Assembly (NCBI RefSeq): GCF_900090195.1
Contig: NZ_LT607803.1
Coordinates: 6,536,229 to 6,600,228 of the forward strand
From: Variovorax sp. HW608
Lineage (GTDB): Bacteria > Pseudomonadota > Gammaproteobacteria > Burkholderiales > Burkholderiaceae_C
Reading direction: 5' to 3'
Length of the DNA stretch: 64,000 nucleotides
In this document: positions 1 through 14,730 of the stretch, piece by piece
Layout of the letters: every line of letters begins with the position of its first letter
Position numbering within the stretch: position 1 is the stretch's first letter
Notes under the pieces: model-generated
What the model saw: only the letters and a program-made list of their open reading frames with translations
The model's database searches: none
What the model was told of the DNA's origin: nothing
Program-made: the position numbers and the translations under genes

Positions 1-804
1 GCGTGGAATCTTCTGCCGGATGCGCCCGGTGAGCGGGTCGAAGAGCTGCAGCGATTCGATCTCGTCGTCGAACAGCTCGACGCGGATCGCCAGCTCGCTG
101 TGTTCGGCCGGGAAGACATCGATGGTGTCGCCGCGCACGCGGAAGGTGCCGCGCGCGAAGTCCTGCTCGTTGCGCGTGTACTGCATGCGGATCAGCCGGC
201 CGATCACGTCGCGCTGCCCGATCCTGTCGCCCTCGCGCATGATGAAACGCATCTGCGTGTAATCCTCGGGCGTGCCGATGCCGTAGATGGCGCTCACGGT
301 AGCAACGATCACGGTGTCGCGCCGCTCCAGCACGCTCTTGGTGGCCGAGAGCCGCATCTGCTCGATGTGCTCGTTGATCGAGCTGTCCTTCTCGATGAAG
401 AGATCGCGCTGGGGAACGTAGGCTTCCGGCTGGTAGTAGTCGTAGTAGCTGACGAAGTACTCGACCGCGTTCTTCGGGAAGAACTCCCTGAATTCGCTGT
501 AGAGCTGCGCCGCCAGCGTCTTGTTGGGCGCGAAGACGATGGCGGGCCGGCCCAGGCGCGCGATCACGTTGGCCATCGTGTAGGTCTTGCCGGAGCCGGT
601 CACGCCCAGGAGCGTCTGGAAAACCTCGCCGTCCTGCACGCCTTCGACCAGGCCCGCGATCGCCGTGGGCTGGTCGCCCGCAGGCGGATACGGCTGGTAG
701 AGCTCGAACGGCGACCCGGGAAACCTGATGAATTCGCCCTGCTTCACCGGGTCCATGGACTCGGCGTGTGGCGACTCTGGAATGGCTTGGGAGGCTTCTG
801 GCAT
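1..804 (-). CDS. uvrB: UvrABC excinuclease subunit B, N-terminal part (C-terminus off the left edge)
   Basis: UvrB is the damage-verifying DNA helicase-like subunit of nucleotide excision repair; it is loaded by UvrA and recruits UvrC. About 268 residues are in the window. The Walker A motif GVTGSGKT lies near residue 67-74, and a tyrosine-rich stretch ([12 protein letters not shown]) near residue 120-130 is the start of the beta-hairpin that inserts between the DNA strands. The ATG at 804 gives a 16-residue extension before the usual start; an in-frame ATG at 756 begins MDPVKQGEF, so either could be used. The gene is divergent from the aminotransferase gene, with about 110 bp between them. 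Identity is certain; only the start is open. Confidence 0.95.
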   Translation of the reverse strand, partial: MPEASQAIPESPHAESMDPVKQGEFIRFPGSPFELYQPYPPAGDQPTAIAGLVEGVQDGEVFQTLLGVTGSGKTYTMANVIARLGRPAIVFAPNKTLAAQLYSEFREFFPKNAVEYFVSYYDYYQPEAYVPQRDLFIEKDSSINEHIEQMRLSATKSVLERRDTVIVATVSAIYGIGTPEDYTQMRFIMREGDRIGQRDVIGRLIRMQYTRNEQDFARGTFRVRGDTIDVFPAEHSELAIRVELFDDEIESLQLFDPLTGRIRQKIPR

Positions 805-915
805 GGCGTGGACTGGGAAAAGGTGCGGGCGCGGCCGGTAAAATTCAAGCGAACCGGAAAGCTTAAACGCTGCCCCGGATCCACGCGAATCGACCACCCC
901 CCAAAGGATTTCTCC

Positions 916-2112
916 ATGTCTATGTTCACCGCCGTCGAGATGGCGCCCCGCGACCCGATTCTGGGCCTCAACGAGCAATACGCTGCCGACGGCAACCCGC
1001 AAAAAGTCAACCTGGGCGTTGGCGTGTACTACGACGACAACGGCCAGCTGCCGCTCTTGAAGTGCGTCCAGGCGGCGGAACAGGACATGATGAAGGCCCC
1101 CAGCGCGCGCGGCTACCTGCCGATCGACGGCATCGCCGCCTACGACAACGCGGTCAAGGGCCTCGTCTTCGGCGCCGACAGCGAACCCGTCAAGTCGGGC
1201 CGTGTAGCCACGATCCAGGCGATCGGCGGCACCGGCGGCCTCAAGGTCGGCGCCGACTTCCTCAAGAAGCTCGCCCCGTCGGCCAAGGTGCTGATCAGCG
1301 ATCCGAGCTGGGAAAACCACCGCGCCCTGTTCACCCATGCGGGCTTCACCGTCGAAACCTATCCGTACTACGACGCCGCCAGGCGCGGCATCAACTTCGA
1401 CGGCATGCTCACGGCCCTGCAGACCGCCGCCGCCGGCACCATCGTCGTGCTCCACGCCTGCTGCCACAACCCGACGGGCTACGACATCACCCCCGCCCAG
1501 TGGGACCAGGTGATCGCCGCCGTCAAGGCTCGCAATCTCACCGCTTTCCTGGACATGGCCTACCAGGGCTTCGGCAACGGGATCGCCGAGGACGGCGCGG
1601 TGATCGGCAAGTTCGTCGACGCCGGCCTGACCTTCTTCGTCTCGACCTCGTTCTCCAAGAGCTTCAGCCTCTACGGCGAGCGCGTCGGCGCCCTGTCGGT
1701 CCTGTGCAAGGACAAGGACGAGGCCGCACGCGTGCTGTCGCAGCTGAAGATCGCGATCCGCACCAACTACAGCAACCCGCCGATCCACGGCGGCGCTGTG
1801 GTGGCCGCGGTGCTCAACGATCCGGCACGCCGCGCCGTCTGGGAAGAAGAACTCGCCGAGATGCGCGTCCGCATCAAGGCCATGCGCCAGAAGCTGGTCG
1901 ACGGCCTCAAGGCCGCCGGCGTGAAGCAGGACATGAGCTTCATCACCTCCCAGATCGGCATGTTCAGCTACTCCGGACTGAGCAAGGACCAGATGGTCCG
2001 CCTGCGCGAGGAATTCGGCGTCTACGGCACCGACAGTGGCCGCATGTGCGTGGCCGCGCTCAACAGCAAGAACATCGACCACGTCTGCCAGAGCATCGCC
2101 AAGGTTTTCTGA
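916..2112 (+). CDS. tyrB: Aromatic amino acid / aspartate aminotransferase (class I PLP)
   Basis: This 398-residue PLP enzyme transfers the amino group between aromatic amino acids or aspartate and 2-oxoglutarate. The PLP lysine is about K248, in [14 protein letters not shown], the signature of the AspC/TyrB subgroup. The N-terminal [17 protein letters not shown] and the [10 protein letters not shown] segment are also typical. An open frame runs much further upstream, but that stretch is antisense to uvrB; the ATG at 916 has an AAAGGA ribosome site at 903-908 and matches the family start. Aspartate and tyrosine specificity cannot be separated from sequence alone. The gene stands alone, with a stem-loop region downstream. 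Confidence 0.92.
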   Translation: MSMFTAVEMAPRDPILGLNEQYAADGNPQKVNLGVGVYYDDNGQLPLLKCVQAAEQDMMKAPSARGYLPIDGIAAYDNAVKGLVFGADSEPVKSGRVATIQAIGGTGGLKVGADFLKKLAPSAKVLISDPSWENHRALFTHAGFTVETYPYYDAARRGINFDGMLTALQTAAAGTIVVLHACCHNPTGYDITPAQWDQVIAAVKARNLTAFLDMAYQGFGNGIAEDGAVIGKFVDAGLTFFVSTSFSKSFSLYGERVGALSVLCKDKDEAARVLSQLKIAIRTNYSNPPIHGGAVVAAVLNDPARRAVWEEELAEMRVRIKAMRQKLVDGLKAAGVKQDMSFITSQIGMFSYSGLSKDQMVRLREEFGVYGTDSGRMCVAALNSKNIDHVCQSIAKVF

Positions 2113-2120
2113 CCTCGATC

Positions 2121-2214
2121 GGCGCCGCGAAGGACCCGCGGCGCCGCTTCATCAGCTTCAGGCGCAGGCACCGGACTACGCCGTCCGGTGGCCGTGGACG
2201 ACGGCGCCTGAAGC
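2121..2214 (+). terminator. Nested inverted repeats between the aminotransferase gene and phaZ
   Basis: A 9-bp perfect stem (GGCGCCGCG at 2121-2129 with CGCGGCGCC at 2137-2145, 7-nt loop) starts 8 nt after the stop codon. It is followed by an 11-bp perfect inverted repeat (2155-2165 with 2204-2214) that encloses a 6-bp hairpin (2171-2176 with 2183-2188). There is no clear T-run, so this may act as a Rho-assisted end or as an mRNA-stabilising structure rather than as a classical intrinsic terminator. Confidence 0.5.
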
Positions 2215-2311
2215 ATTCGCCCCGTATTGCAAACGCTCGCATAGGCTCAATGTCACAACTGTGGCCTCCGAGTGGGGGTCACACTCTATTTCCATAGTTG
2301 AGCTGCTGATA

Positions 2312-2326
2312 TATTGCATCGCAATA
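2312..2326. promoter_or_regulatory. Palindrome TATTGC-ATC-GCAATA upstream of phaZ
   Basis: Perfect 6-bp arms around a 3-nt spacer lie 18 nt before the phaZ start. The PHB regulator PhaR is known to bind palindromes built from TGC and GCA, so a PhaR-type operator is possible. This is an inference from motif resemblance and position. Confidence 0.35.
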
Positions 2327-2343
2327 ATCAATTGGCCCCTCCG

Positions 2344-3747
2344 ATGCTCTACCAACTCTATGAAGCCCAACGCTCCCTGATGGAGCCCTTTGCGGACTTC
2401 GCGCAGGCAGCTTCCAAACTCTACGGCCAGGGCGCCGTGTTCGGCCAGACCGCCATCGGGCAACGGATGGCCGCCGGGTACGACCTTCTCTACCGGCTGG
2501 GCAAGGATTACGAGAAGCCGGAATTCGGCATCAAGACCGTCAAGGTCGGCGGCCGGGACGTCGTGATCCATGAAAGCATCGAAGTCGACGAGCCGTTCTG
2601 CCAGCTGCGTCGCTTCAAGCGCTTCACGGATGAACCCAAGATACTTCAGACGCTGAAGAGCCAGCCGGTCGTCCTGATCGTCGCGCCGCTGTCGGGCCAC
2701 TACGCGACGCTCTTGCGCGACACCGTGCGCACCATGCTGCAGGACCACAAGGTCTACATCACCGACTGGGTCAACGCCCGCCTCGTGCCGCTGTCGAAGG
2801 GTGAATTCCATCTCGACGACTACGTCAACTATGTCCAGGAGTTCATCCGCTACCTTCAGGCCGAGTACGGCAACTGCCACGTCATCAGCGTTTGCCAGCC
2901 CACCGTGCCGGTGCTGGCGGCGGTGTCCCTCATGGCGAGCCGCGGCGAGAAGGCCCCGCTCTCGATGACCATGATGGGCGGCCCCATCGACGCCCGCAAG
3001 TCGCCGACCGCGGTCAACAACCTGGCGATGAACAAGAGCTTCGAATGGTTCGAGAACAACGTGATCTACCGGGTGCCTGACGGCTTTCCGGGCGCGGGCC
3101 GTCGCGTGTATCCGGGCTTCCTGCAGCACACCGGGTTCGTGGCCATGAACCCGGACCGCCACGCGAGCAGCCACTACGACTACTTCAAGAACCTGATCAA
3201 GGGCGACGATGCGAGTGCCGAGGCGCACCGCAACTTCTACGACGAGTACAACGCCGTGCTCGACATGGATGCGGACTACTACCTCGAAACCATCCGCACG
3301 GTTTTCCAGAAGTTCGACCTCGTGAACGGCACCTGGGAGGTGAAGAATCCCAAGGGCGCTGCGGAACTCGTCCGTCCGCAGGACATCCGTTCGACCGGCC
3401 TGCTGACCATCGAAGGCGAACTCGACGACATCTCGGGCGCCGGCCAGACGCGCGCCGCGCACGACCTGTGCACCGGCATCGTGTCCGACGAACAACGGCA
3501 TCTGGAAGTCAAGGGCGCCGGTCACTACGGCATCTTCAGCGGCCGTCGCTGGCGCGAAAAGGTCTACCCTGAGGTCAAGGCCTTCATCCTCGAGCACGAC
3601 CAGCCGCAGACGCGCGCCCCGCAGTCGGTGCTGGCGCAGGAAGATGCCGATCTCCCCACGGCGACGGCCAGGAAGCACCCGGCCATGGCGGCGGCACGCA
3701 AGACCAGCGCGCCCCGGGCCCGCACGACCGCGCGCAAATCGAAGTGA
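2344..3747 (+). CDS. phaZ: Intracellular polyhydroxybutyrate depolymerase
   Basis: This 467-residue enzyme mobilises stored PHB inside the cell, in the PhaZa1 family of Ralstonia eutropha. The start MLYQLYEAQRS matches that family. The catalytic cysteine is C184 in ISVCQP, replacing the usual lipase-box serine. The C-terminal GAGHYGIFSG carries the likely catalytic His. The last ~40 residues are rich in Ala, Arg and Lys and look like a disordered basic tail that could contact granule-bound DNA or phasins; that is inference. The ATG at 2344 is preferred over an in-frame TTG at 2314. The synthesis genes phaA, phaB and phaC lie elsewhere in the window. Confidence 0.92.
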   Translation: MLYQLYEAQRSLMEPFADFAQAASKLYGQGAVFGQTAIGQRMAAGYDLLYRLGKDYEKPEFGIKTVKVGGRDVVIHESIEVDEPFCQLRRFKRFTDEPKILQTLKSQPVVLIVAPLSGHYATLLRDTVRTMLQDHKVYITDWVNARLVPLSKGEFHLDDYVNYVQEFIRYLQAEYGNCHVISVCQPTVPVLAAVSLMASRGEKAPLSMTMMGGPIDARKSPTAVNNLAMNKSFEWFENNVIYRVPDGFPGAGRRVYPGFLQHTGFVAMNPDRHASSHYDYFKNLIKGDDASAEAHRNFYDEYNAVLDMDADYYLETIRTVFQKFDLVNGTWEVKNPKGAAELVRPQDIRSTGLLTIEGELDDISGAGQTRAAHDLCTGIVSDEQRHLEVKGAGHYGIFSGRRWREKVYPEVKAFILEHDQPQTRAPQSVLAQEDADLPTATARKHPAMAAARKTSAPRARTTARKSK

Positions 3748-3751
3748 CGTC

Positions 3752-4366
3752 GTGAGCCCGCTGGCCGCGCGCCTCCTCGAGGCGCTGCCGCAAACGCAAT
3801 GCACGCGTTGCGGCTATCCGGACTGCGCGGGATATGCCCAGGCGATCGAAGCCGGCGAGGCCGGTATCGATCAGTGCCCGCCCGGCGGGGCCGAAGGGGT
3901 CATTCGCCTGTCGCGATTGACGGGCAAGCCTGCCGGGCCGGTCGATCCGAACTTCGGCGTCGAGGGGCCGCGCATGCTCGCGGTCATCGATGAAGCCTGG
4001 TGCATCGGTTGCACGCTCTGCCTGGACGCCTGCCCGACCGATGCGATCGTCGGCATCAACAAGCGCATGCACACGGTGATCGAGCCGCACTGCACCGGAT
4101 GCGAGCTCTGCATCCCCGTGTGCCCAGTCGACTGCATCTCGCTCGAATCCGCCACGCCGGGCAGGACCGGCTGGCAGGCGTGGTCGCAACAGCAGGCGGA
4201 CCATGCGCGCCAGCGTTACGAAGCCCGCCAGCGACGGCGCGAGAAACCCACTCCGGCGGCGGAAGCGGCGCCGGCCGCCCCGGTGGACCGCAAACGCGCG
4301 ATCATCGAGGCCGCGCTCGCGCGGGCGCGCGCCGGCAAATCCAGCCCCGAATCCGGAAAGCCATGA
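3752..4366 (+). CDS. RnfB/RsxB-like ferredoxin with three Fe-S motifs
   Basis: This 204-residue iron-sulfur protein resembles the B subunit of Rnf/Rsx electron-transport complexes. Near the N-terminus four cysteines (about C17, C20, C25 and C42) form the RnfB-type 4Fe-4S domain. Two classical ferredoxin motifs follow (C84-x2-C87-x2-C90-x3-C94-P and C114-x2-C117-x2-C120-x3-C124-P). The C-terminal 60 residues are Ala/Arg-rich and charged. The GTG start lies 4 nt after the phaZ stop, and the end overlaps the lysE start (ATGA). No other rnf gene is nearby and the N-terminal membrane anchor of true RnfB is absent, so it probably serves as a soluble electron carrier. Confidence 0.8.
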   Translation: MSPLAARLLEALPQTQCTRCGYPDCAGYAQAIEAGEAGIDQCPPGGAEGVIRLSRLTGKPAGPVDPNFGVEGPRMLAVIDEAWCIGCTLCLDACPTDAIVGINKRMHTVIEPHCTGCELCIPVCPVDCISLESATPGRTGWQAWSQQQADHARQRYEARQRRREKPTPAAEAAPAAPVDRKRAIIEAALARARAGKSSPESGKP

Positions 4367-4998
4367 GCATCGACACCCTCCTCCTCTTCGTCATCGCCTC
4401 GCTGGCGCTCGCGATCACGCCGGGCCCGACGATGCTGCTGGCGATGTCCAACGGGATCGCAGGTGGAATGCGGGCGGCGGCCTGGGGCATCGCCGGCGCC
4501 TCGCTCGGCAGCGCCATCGTGATCGGGACGGTGGCGCTCGGCTTGGGTTCGCTGCTCGCCGCCTCGGAATACCTCTTCAACGCGATCCGGATCTTCGGCG
4601 TCGCCTACCTCGTCTGGCTCGGCGTCAGGCTCTGGCGCACCCGGCCGACGGACGTCGCCTCCGAACTGACCGCAGCGGCGGCCAAACCGCTGCGCGGACG
4701 GCTCGCGCTGGCGCGCAGCCTGGCGGTGGCGTTGTCGAACCCGAAATCGCTGCTGTTCTTCGCGGCCTTCCTGCCGCAGTTCGTCGATACGGCTCGTGCG
4801 CAAGGCACGCAGTACCTGATCCTCGGTGCGGTCTTCGTCGGCATCGACACCTGCGTGATGCTCGGCTATGCGATGGCCGGCACGCAGGCGGTGCGATGGC
4901 TGTCGCAGCGCAGCCTGCGGGCGCTCAATCGCGGCTGCGCGGCCGGGATGTGGCTGCTGGCGGCCACGCTCGCGGTCTGGCGCCGCCCGGGCGCCTGA
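4363..4998 (+). CDS. LysE/RhtB-family exporter
   Basis: This 211-residue inner-membrane protein of the LysE/RhtB family exports amino acids or related small molecules. It has the conserved N-terminal ITPGPTMLL motif, about six hydrophobic segments, and the NPKSLLFFAAFLPQF motif that marks the fourth segment in this family. It starts inside the stop codon of the preceding ferredoxin gene (ATGA), so the two are translationally coupled. The substrate cannot be predicted. Confidence 0.88.
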   Translation: MSIDTLLLFVIASLALAITPGPTMLLAMSNGIAGGMRAAAWGIAGASLGSAIVIGTVALGLGSLLAASEYLFNAIRIFGVAYLVWLGVRLWRTRPTDVASELTAAAAKPLRGRLALARSLAVALSNPKSLLFFAAFLPQFVDTARAQGTQYLILGAVFVGIDTCVMLGYAMAGTQAVRWLSQRSLRALNRGCAAGMWLLAATLAVWRRPGA

Positions 4999-5010
4999 GC
5001 GCGCGCCGCG

Positions 5011-5486
5011 TCAGGCCGCGGCCAACGCCGCGAAGGCCCGGGCCACCTCCGGCGGCGCCTGAACCAGTTCGACCAGCACACCCTCGCCGGCAATGGGAAA
5101 TTCCTCGTTGCCCTTGGGATGAAGGAAGCAGATGTCGAAGCCCGCCGCGCCCGTGCGGATGCCGCCCGGCGCAAAGCGAACGCCCTGCGCCGTGAGCCAT
5201 TCGACTGCCTTCGGCAGGTCGTCGATCCACAGCCCGACGTGATTCAGCGGCGTGGTGTGAACCGCAGGCTTCTTCTCGGGGTCCAGCGGCTGCATCAGGT
5301 CGACCTCGACCTTGAACGGCCCGCTGCCCATCGCGCAGATGTCTTCGTCGACGTTCTCGCGCTCGCTCTTGAAGGTGCCGGTGACCTCGAGCCCCAGCAT
5401 CTCGACCCACAGCTTGCGCAGGCGCAGCTTGTCGGGCCCGCCGATCGCGATCTGCTGGACGCCCAGCACCTTGAACGGCCGCGCCA

Positions 5487-5487
<1 letters not shown>
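5011..5487 (-). CDS. VOC-family protein, probable methylmalonyl-CoA epimerase
   Basis: This 158-residue glyoxalase/VOC-fold protein is the last gene of the propionyl-CoA operon; its ATG overlaps the pccA stop by one base. Position and C-terminal half ([23 protein letters not shown]) fit methylmalonyl-CoA epimerase, which converts the (S)-methylmalonyl-CoA made by PCC to the (R)-form used by the mutase. Of the four metal ligands known in the Propionibacterium enzyme (His, Gln, His, Glu), the second His and the Glu are kept. By my hand alignment the first His is Gln (in VQQIAIGG) and the Gln is Asp. Epimerase is the best guess, but the altered metal site leaves room for another role. Confidence 0.65.
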
Positions 5488-7527
<2,040 letters not shown>

Positions 7528-7535
<8 letters not shown>

Positions 7536-7653
7536 GGTGACCTCGCGGAGAAATCGCCTTCGCGTGCTGAGCACGCAGGCACTTTGGCTTCGCCGAAACA
7601 GCCGCTTCGCGGCTGCTTTCTCCGCGGTTGGCGATCAGGATTTTCTTGAACAT
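7528..7653 (-). CDS. Possible 41-residue leader ORF overlapping the pccA start
   Basis: The upstream copy of the duplicated start opens a 41-codon frame that begins MFKKILIANRGESS, reads through the hairpin-rich insert and ends in TAA at 7528-7530, overlapping the pccA start by 8 nt. It begins 20 nt after the pccB stop, behind a GA-rich stretch that may serve as the ribosome site. The overlap would couple pccA translation to it. Whether the peptide has any function is unknown; it may simply be what is left of the original pccA start after an insertion. Confidence 0.4.
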
Positions 7654-7673
7654 GTTTCTTCTCTCTCGCGCGC

Positions 7674-9206
<1,533 letters not shown>

Positions 9207-9273
9207 GGCTTGATGGGTGTCGGAGTTGATCTTGTTGGGTGTCGGGTTCTCGGCATTTGGCATGGGCGGCAGG

Positions 9274-10329
9274 CTACGCCTGTCCGCCCTGCGACGCCAG
9301 AAGATTGCGCGCCGCCGTCGAAGCGGGGAGCCTGCCCGCCGCGACCTGGGCGATGGCTTGTGGCAGCAGCTCGCGAACGGCCGGATGCTGGCGGAAGGCC
9401 TGCTTGAGGCCGGCGTCGATGCGCTCCCACATCCACGCGAGCGCCTGCTTCTCGCGGCGCGCGGCGAGCCGGCCGTTGGCGGTCTGCAGTGACTTGAATT
9501 CGAGAACGGCTTCCCAGAACGCATCCACGCCGGTGCCGACCAGCGCGCTGATCTGGATCACCTTGGGCTGCCACTGAACGGCCGGCGCAGCCGAACCCGG
9601 TGCGGCATGCGCCCCATGGACGATATGCGCATGCGCCGGATTGCCGTGGTGCCCGAAGAGGCGCAGCGCCGAGGTGATCTGCGCCTGCGCACGCGTGGCG
9701 GCGTCCTTGTCCAGATCGGCCTTGTTGATGACGACCAGGTCGGCGAGCTCCATCACGCCCTTCTTGATCGCCTGCAGGTCGTCGCCCGCATTCGGCAGCT
9801 GCAGCAGCACGAACATGTCCGTCATGCCCGAGACCGCGGTTTCGCTCTGGCCGACGCCGACCGTCTCGACGATCACGATGTCGTAGCCGGCGGCTTCGCA
9901 CACCAGCATCGCCTCGCGCGTCTTCTCGGCGACGCCGCCGAGCGTGCCCGACGAGGGGCTGGGCCGGATGTAGGCGCGCTCGTGGACCGAGAGCTTCTCC
10001 ATGCGCGTCTTGTCGCCGAGGATGGAGCCGCCGGACACAGTCGACGAAGGATCGATGGTCAGCACCGCGACCCGGTGCCCGCGCCCGATCAGGTACAACC
10101 CCAGCGCCTCGATGAAGGTCGACTTGCCGACGCCCGGCACGCCCGAGATGCCGAGCCGGAACGACTGGCCCGTGTGCGGCAGCAAGGCAGTCAGCAACTC
10201 GTCGGCCTGCGCGCGATGATCGGCGCGGGTCGATTCGAGCAGCGTGATCGTCTTGGCGATCGCACGCCGCTGCGCAGGACCTTCCGACGCCACCACGGAT
10301 TCGACAGTGACCGTTGATCGAACCGGCAT
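9274..10329 (-). CDS. meaB: MeaB, GTPase chaperone of methylmalonyl-CoA mutase
   Basis: MeaB is a G3E-type GTPase (351 residues) that gates delivery of adenosylcobalamin to the mutase and protects it from inactivation. The P-loop GVPGVGKST lies at about residues 63-71. [13 protein letters not shown] and a NKAD base-recognition motif follow. The start is 2 nt after the mutase stop, so the two are tightly coupled. The family was formerly annotated as an ArgK transport kinase; the context here supports the mutase role. Confidence 0.94.
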   Translation of the reverse strand: MPVRSTVTVESVVASEGPAQRRAIAKTITLLESTRADHRAQADELLTALLPHTGQSFRLGISGVPGVGKSTFIEALGLYLIGRGHRVAVLTIDPSSTVSGGSILGDKTRMEKLSVHERAYIRPSPSSGTLGGVAEKTREAMLVCEAAGYDIVIVETVGVGQSETAVSGMTDMFVLLQLPNAGDDLQAIKKGVMELADLVVINKADLDKDAATRAQAQITSALRLFGHHGNPAHAHIVHGAHAAPGSAAPAVQWQPKVIQISALVGTGVDAFWEAVLEFKSLQTANGRLAARREKQALAWMWERIDAGLKQAFRQHPAVRELLPQAIAQVAAGRLPASTAARNLLASQGGQA

Positions 10330-10331
10330 GC

Positions 10332-12491
<2,160 letters not shown>

Positions 12492-12575
12492 GGCGCCGTC
12501 TTGCTGTGTCGGTCGGGTCTCGGGGATGGGCGCGCAGTGGCGCCGCTCGGAATGACCCGAGTCTAACCGATCTGT

Positions 12576-12605
12576 AATTATTAATTCAAACCCATTTTTT
12601 GGGTT
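12576..12605. promoter_or_regulatory. Candidate operator/promoter region between scpA and gntR
   Basis: The divergent intergenic region holds an AT-rich stretch unlike its surroundings. It contains the palindromes AATTA-T-TAATT (12576-12586) and AACCCA-N5-TGGGTT (12589-12605), 12 nt before the gntR start. This is where an autoregulating GntR protein controlling the propionyl-CoA operon would be expected to bind. The assignment is by position and symmetry only. Confidence 0.45.
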
Positions 12606-12617
12606 ACAGTCCTAACC

Positions 12618-13265
12618 ATGTCAGCCGCCACCCTTACTCCCCGTGCGCTCTACGAAGAAGTCGCCGAGCTGCTTCGCCAGCGCATCTTCAAACGCGAGCT
12701 CGAACCGGGCAGCTGGATCGACGAGCTCAAGCTGGCCGAGGAATACGGCATCAGCCGCACGCCGCTGCGCGAGGCGCTGAAGGTGCTCGCAGCCGAAGGC
12801 CTGGTGACGATGAAGGTCCGGCGCGGCGCCTACGTCACCGAGGTGTCGGAAAAGGACCTGGCCGACGTCTACCACCTGCTGAGCCTGCTGGAAAGCGACG
12901 CCGCCGGCGTGGTCGCCGAGCGCGCCACCGATGCCGAACTGGCCGAGCTAGAGGCGCTCCATCGCGAGCTCGAAGCCGCGGGCAGGCCGGGCCAGGTGGA
13001 TCGTGAGAACTTCTTCGCGGTCAACGAGCGCTTTCACATGCGGCTGCTCGCGATCGCCAACAACCGCTGGCGCGACCAGGTCGTGGCCGACCTGCGCAAG
13101 GTGATGAAGCTCAACCGCCACAACTCGCTGCTCAAGTCGGGCCGGATCACCGAATCGCTCAAGGAGCACCGCGCCGTGATGGCCGCCATCAAGGAGCGCG
13201 ACGCGGCGACCGCCATGGCGCGCATGCAGCAGCACTTCCGCAACGGGCTCGAAGCCGCAGGCTGA
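12618..13265 (+). CDS. GntR-family (FadR/FCD subgroup) transcriptional regulator
   Basis: This 215-residue regulator has an N-terminal winged helix (about residues 10-75, with the GISRTPLREALKVLAAEGLV recognition region typical of GntR) and an all-helical FCD ligand domain (about residues 80-205) with conserved Asp/His metal-binding positions such as NERFHMRL. It is divergent from the scpA-meaB-pccB-pccA operon and very likely controls it, perhaps in response to propionyl-CoA, methylmalonate or 2-methylcitrate. The effector is inferred from context only. Confidence 0.88.
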   Translation: MSAATLTPRALYEEVAELLRQRIFKRELEPGSWIDELKLAEEYGISRTPLREALKVLAAEGLVTMKVRRGAYVTEVSEKDLADVYHLLSLLESDAAGVVAERATDAELAELEALHRELEAAGRPGQVDRENFFAVNERFHMRLLAIANNRWRDQVVADLRKVMKLNRHNSLLKSGRITESLKEHRAVMAAIKERDAATAMARMQQHFRNGLEAAG

Positions 13266-13288
13266 CCGCGATCAGCGGCCAAAGGAGC

Positions 13289-14293
13289 TCAGGCCGTCTG
13301 CGCGACCGGCTCGCGCGCGATCGCCATGACTTCGTGCGGCGCGTGCGACTTCAGGCGATGGTCGCTCCACACCTGGCGCCAGCGGCGCGCGCCGGGGAGG
13401 CCATTGCGCAGGCCGAGCATGTGGCGCGCGATGTTCGACCAGGGCGTGCCGTGCTCGGCGGCTTCGCGCGCCATGTAGTCGCACATCTGCTCTTCGACTT
13501 CTTCGCGCGTGAGCGCGGACGGCGCTTCGCCGAAGAAGGCCGCATCCCACTGCGCCAGCCACCAGGGGTTGTGGTAGGCCTCGCGCCCAACCATCACGCC
13601 GTCGAGCAGCCGCAGATGCGCCTGCACCTGCAGGTTGTCATTAAGGCCGCCGTTGATCGAGAAGCGCAGCGCCGGAAAGTCGTGCTTGAGCCGGTGCACG
13701 ATCTCGTAGCGCAGCGGCGGCACTTCGCGGTTCTGCTTGGGCGACAGGCCCTTGAGCCACGCGTTGCGCGCGTGCGCGATGAAGGTATCGCAACCCGCCT
13801 CGCTGACCTTGCCGACGAAGTCGCGCACGAATTCGTAGCTCTCGACCTTGTCGATGCCGATGCGGTGCTTGACAGTGACCGGCACGTCCACCGCGTCGAC
13901 CATCGCCTTCACGCAATCGGCCACGAGCTCGGGCTCGTTCATCAGGCAGGCGCCGAAGGCCCCGCGCTGCACCCGTTCGCTCGGGCAGCCGCAGTTGATG
14001 TTGATCTCGTCGTAGCCCCATTCCTGGCCCAGCTTGGCGCAATGCGCGAGATCGGCGGGCTCGCTGCCGCCCAGTTGCAGGGCGACCGGATGCTCTTCGG
14101 CGCTGAAGCGCAGATGACGCGGGATGTCGCCGTGGATCAGCGCGCCCGTGGTCACCATCTCGGTGTAGAGCAGCGCGCGGCGCGTGAGCAGGCGATGGAA
14201 GAAGCGGCAGTGGCGGTCCGTCCAGTCCATCATGGGCGCCACGCTCACGCGCATGGCGGCGAGCTGGCGGTTGGGTCGATCCTTGTCGATCAT
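13289..14293 (-). CDS. dusA: tRNA-dihydrouridine synthase A
   Basis: DusA is an FMN-dependent enzyme that reduces uridines 20/20a in the tRNA D-loop. The 334-residue protein starts VSVAPMMDWTDRHCR, typical of DusA, and carries the catalytic cysteine at about C103 in INCGCPSERVQ. The FMN-phosphate site is INGG and later GVMVGR. The ATG at 14293 gives the usual length; MRVSVAPMM thirteen residues later is an alternative start. It converges on gntR with 23 bp between the stops. Confidence 0.93.
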   Translation of the reverse strand: MIDKDRPNRQLAAMRVSVAPMMDWTDRHCRFFHRLLTRRALLYTEMVTTGALIHGDIPRHLRFSAEEHPVALQLGGSEPADLAHCAKLGQEWGYDEININCGCPSERVQRGAFGACLMNEPELVADCVKAMVDAVDVPVTVKHRIGIDKVESYEFVRDFVGKVSEAGCDTFIAHARNAWLKGLSPKQNREVPPLRYEIVHRLKHDFPALRFSINGGLNDNLQVQAHLRLLDGVMVGREAYHNPWWLAQWDAAFFGEAPSALTREEVEEQMCDYMAREAAEHGTPWSNIARHMLGLRNGLPGARRWRQVWSDHRLKSHAPHEVMAIAREPVAQTA

Positions 14294-14361
14294 CGGGGAA
14301 CTCGAAAACGCTTTGTTCCCCGCATTGTCCCAGCCTCGCCGACCCACGCCGGCGTCGGGCC

Positions 14362-14730
14362 TCAGCGAACCGTCGACCAGACGGTGGCGCGGCACCTCGG
14401 CTGCTCGTTGGGCGGCAGGAAGTTGCAGTTCTCCAGGGCTCGCCGCTGCATGTCGCTCAGCCTCGGCTGGTTGCGCCGCGGCGGGGGCGGCTGGTGCCAG
14501 TTCGGCGGCGGAGGCTGGTGCCAATGCTGGCCCGGCCCGCGGCGCAGCCATCGCTTGCCCTGGCCACGCTGCCAGCCCCGGTCCCACATGCAGCGCTCGA
14601 AGTTGTGGCTGAAGCTGCAGAAATGGAGATTGCGATCGAACTGCGGACTGTTCTGCCACTGGGCCATCGCGGTCCCGGAGCCCGCGAGGCCCGCCAAGGC
14701 CAGCACGGCCGCTGCGATCAGTCTCTTCAT
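14362..14730 (-). CDS. Small secreted Pro/Trp-rich protein of unknown function
   Basis: This 122-residue protein has a clear signal peptide (MKRLIAAAVLALAGLAGSGTAMA, cut after about residue 23). The mature part contains three cysteines before a Gly/Arg/Trp-rich middle, and two near-repeats of NWHQPPPP-type sequence at about residues 70-85. The C-terminal third has two more cysteines. The start at 14730 places the signal peptide correctly; 14736 is possible. I do not recognise a family. A periplasmic or outer-membrane-associated role is likely from the signal peptide. It lies between dusA and a divergent MFS gene. Confidence 0.7.
   Translation of the reverse strand: MKRLIAAAVLALAGLAGSGTAMAQWQNSPQFDRNLHFCSFSHNFERCMWDRGWQRGQGKRWLRRGPGQHWHQPPPPNWHQPPPPRRNQPRLSDMQRRALENCNFLPPNEQPRCRATVWSTVR

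Noticed and set aside
2176..3804. A 542-codon minus-strand frame
   Set aside because: It is antisense to phaZ, which has clear catalytic motifs.
3752..4366. An rnf/rsx membrane complex
   Set aside because: Only a soluble B-like subunit is present; none of the other Rnf subunits lies in the window.
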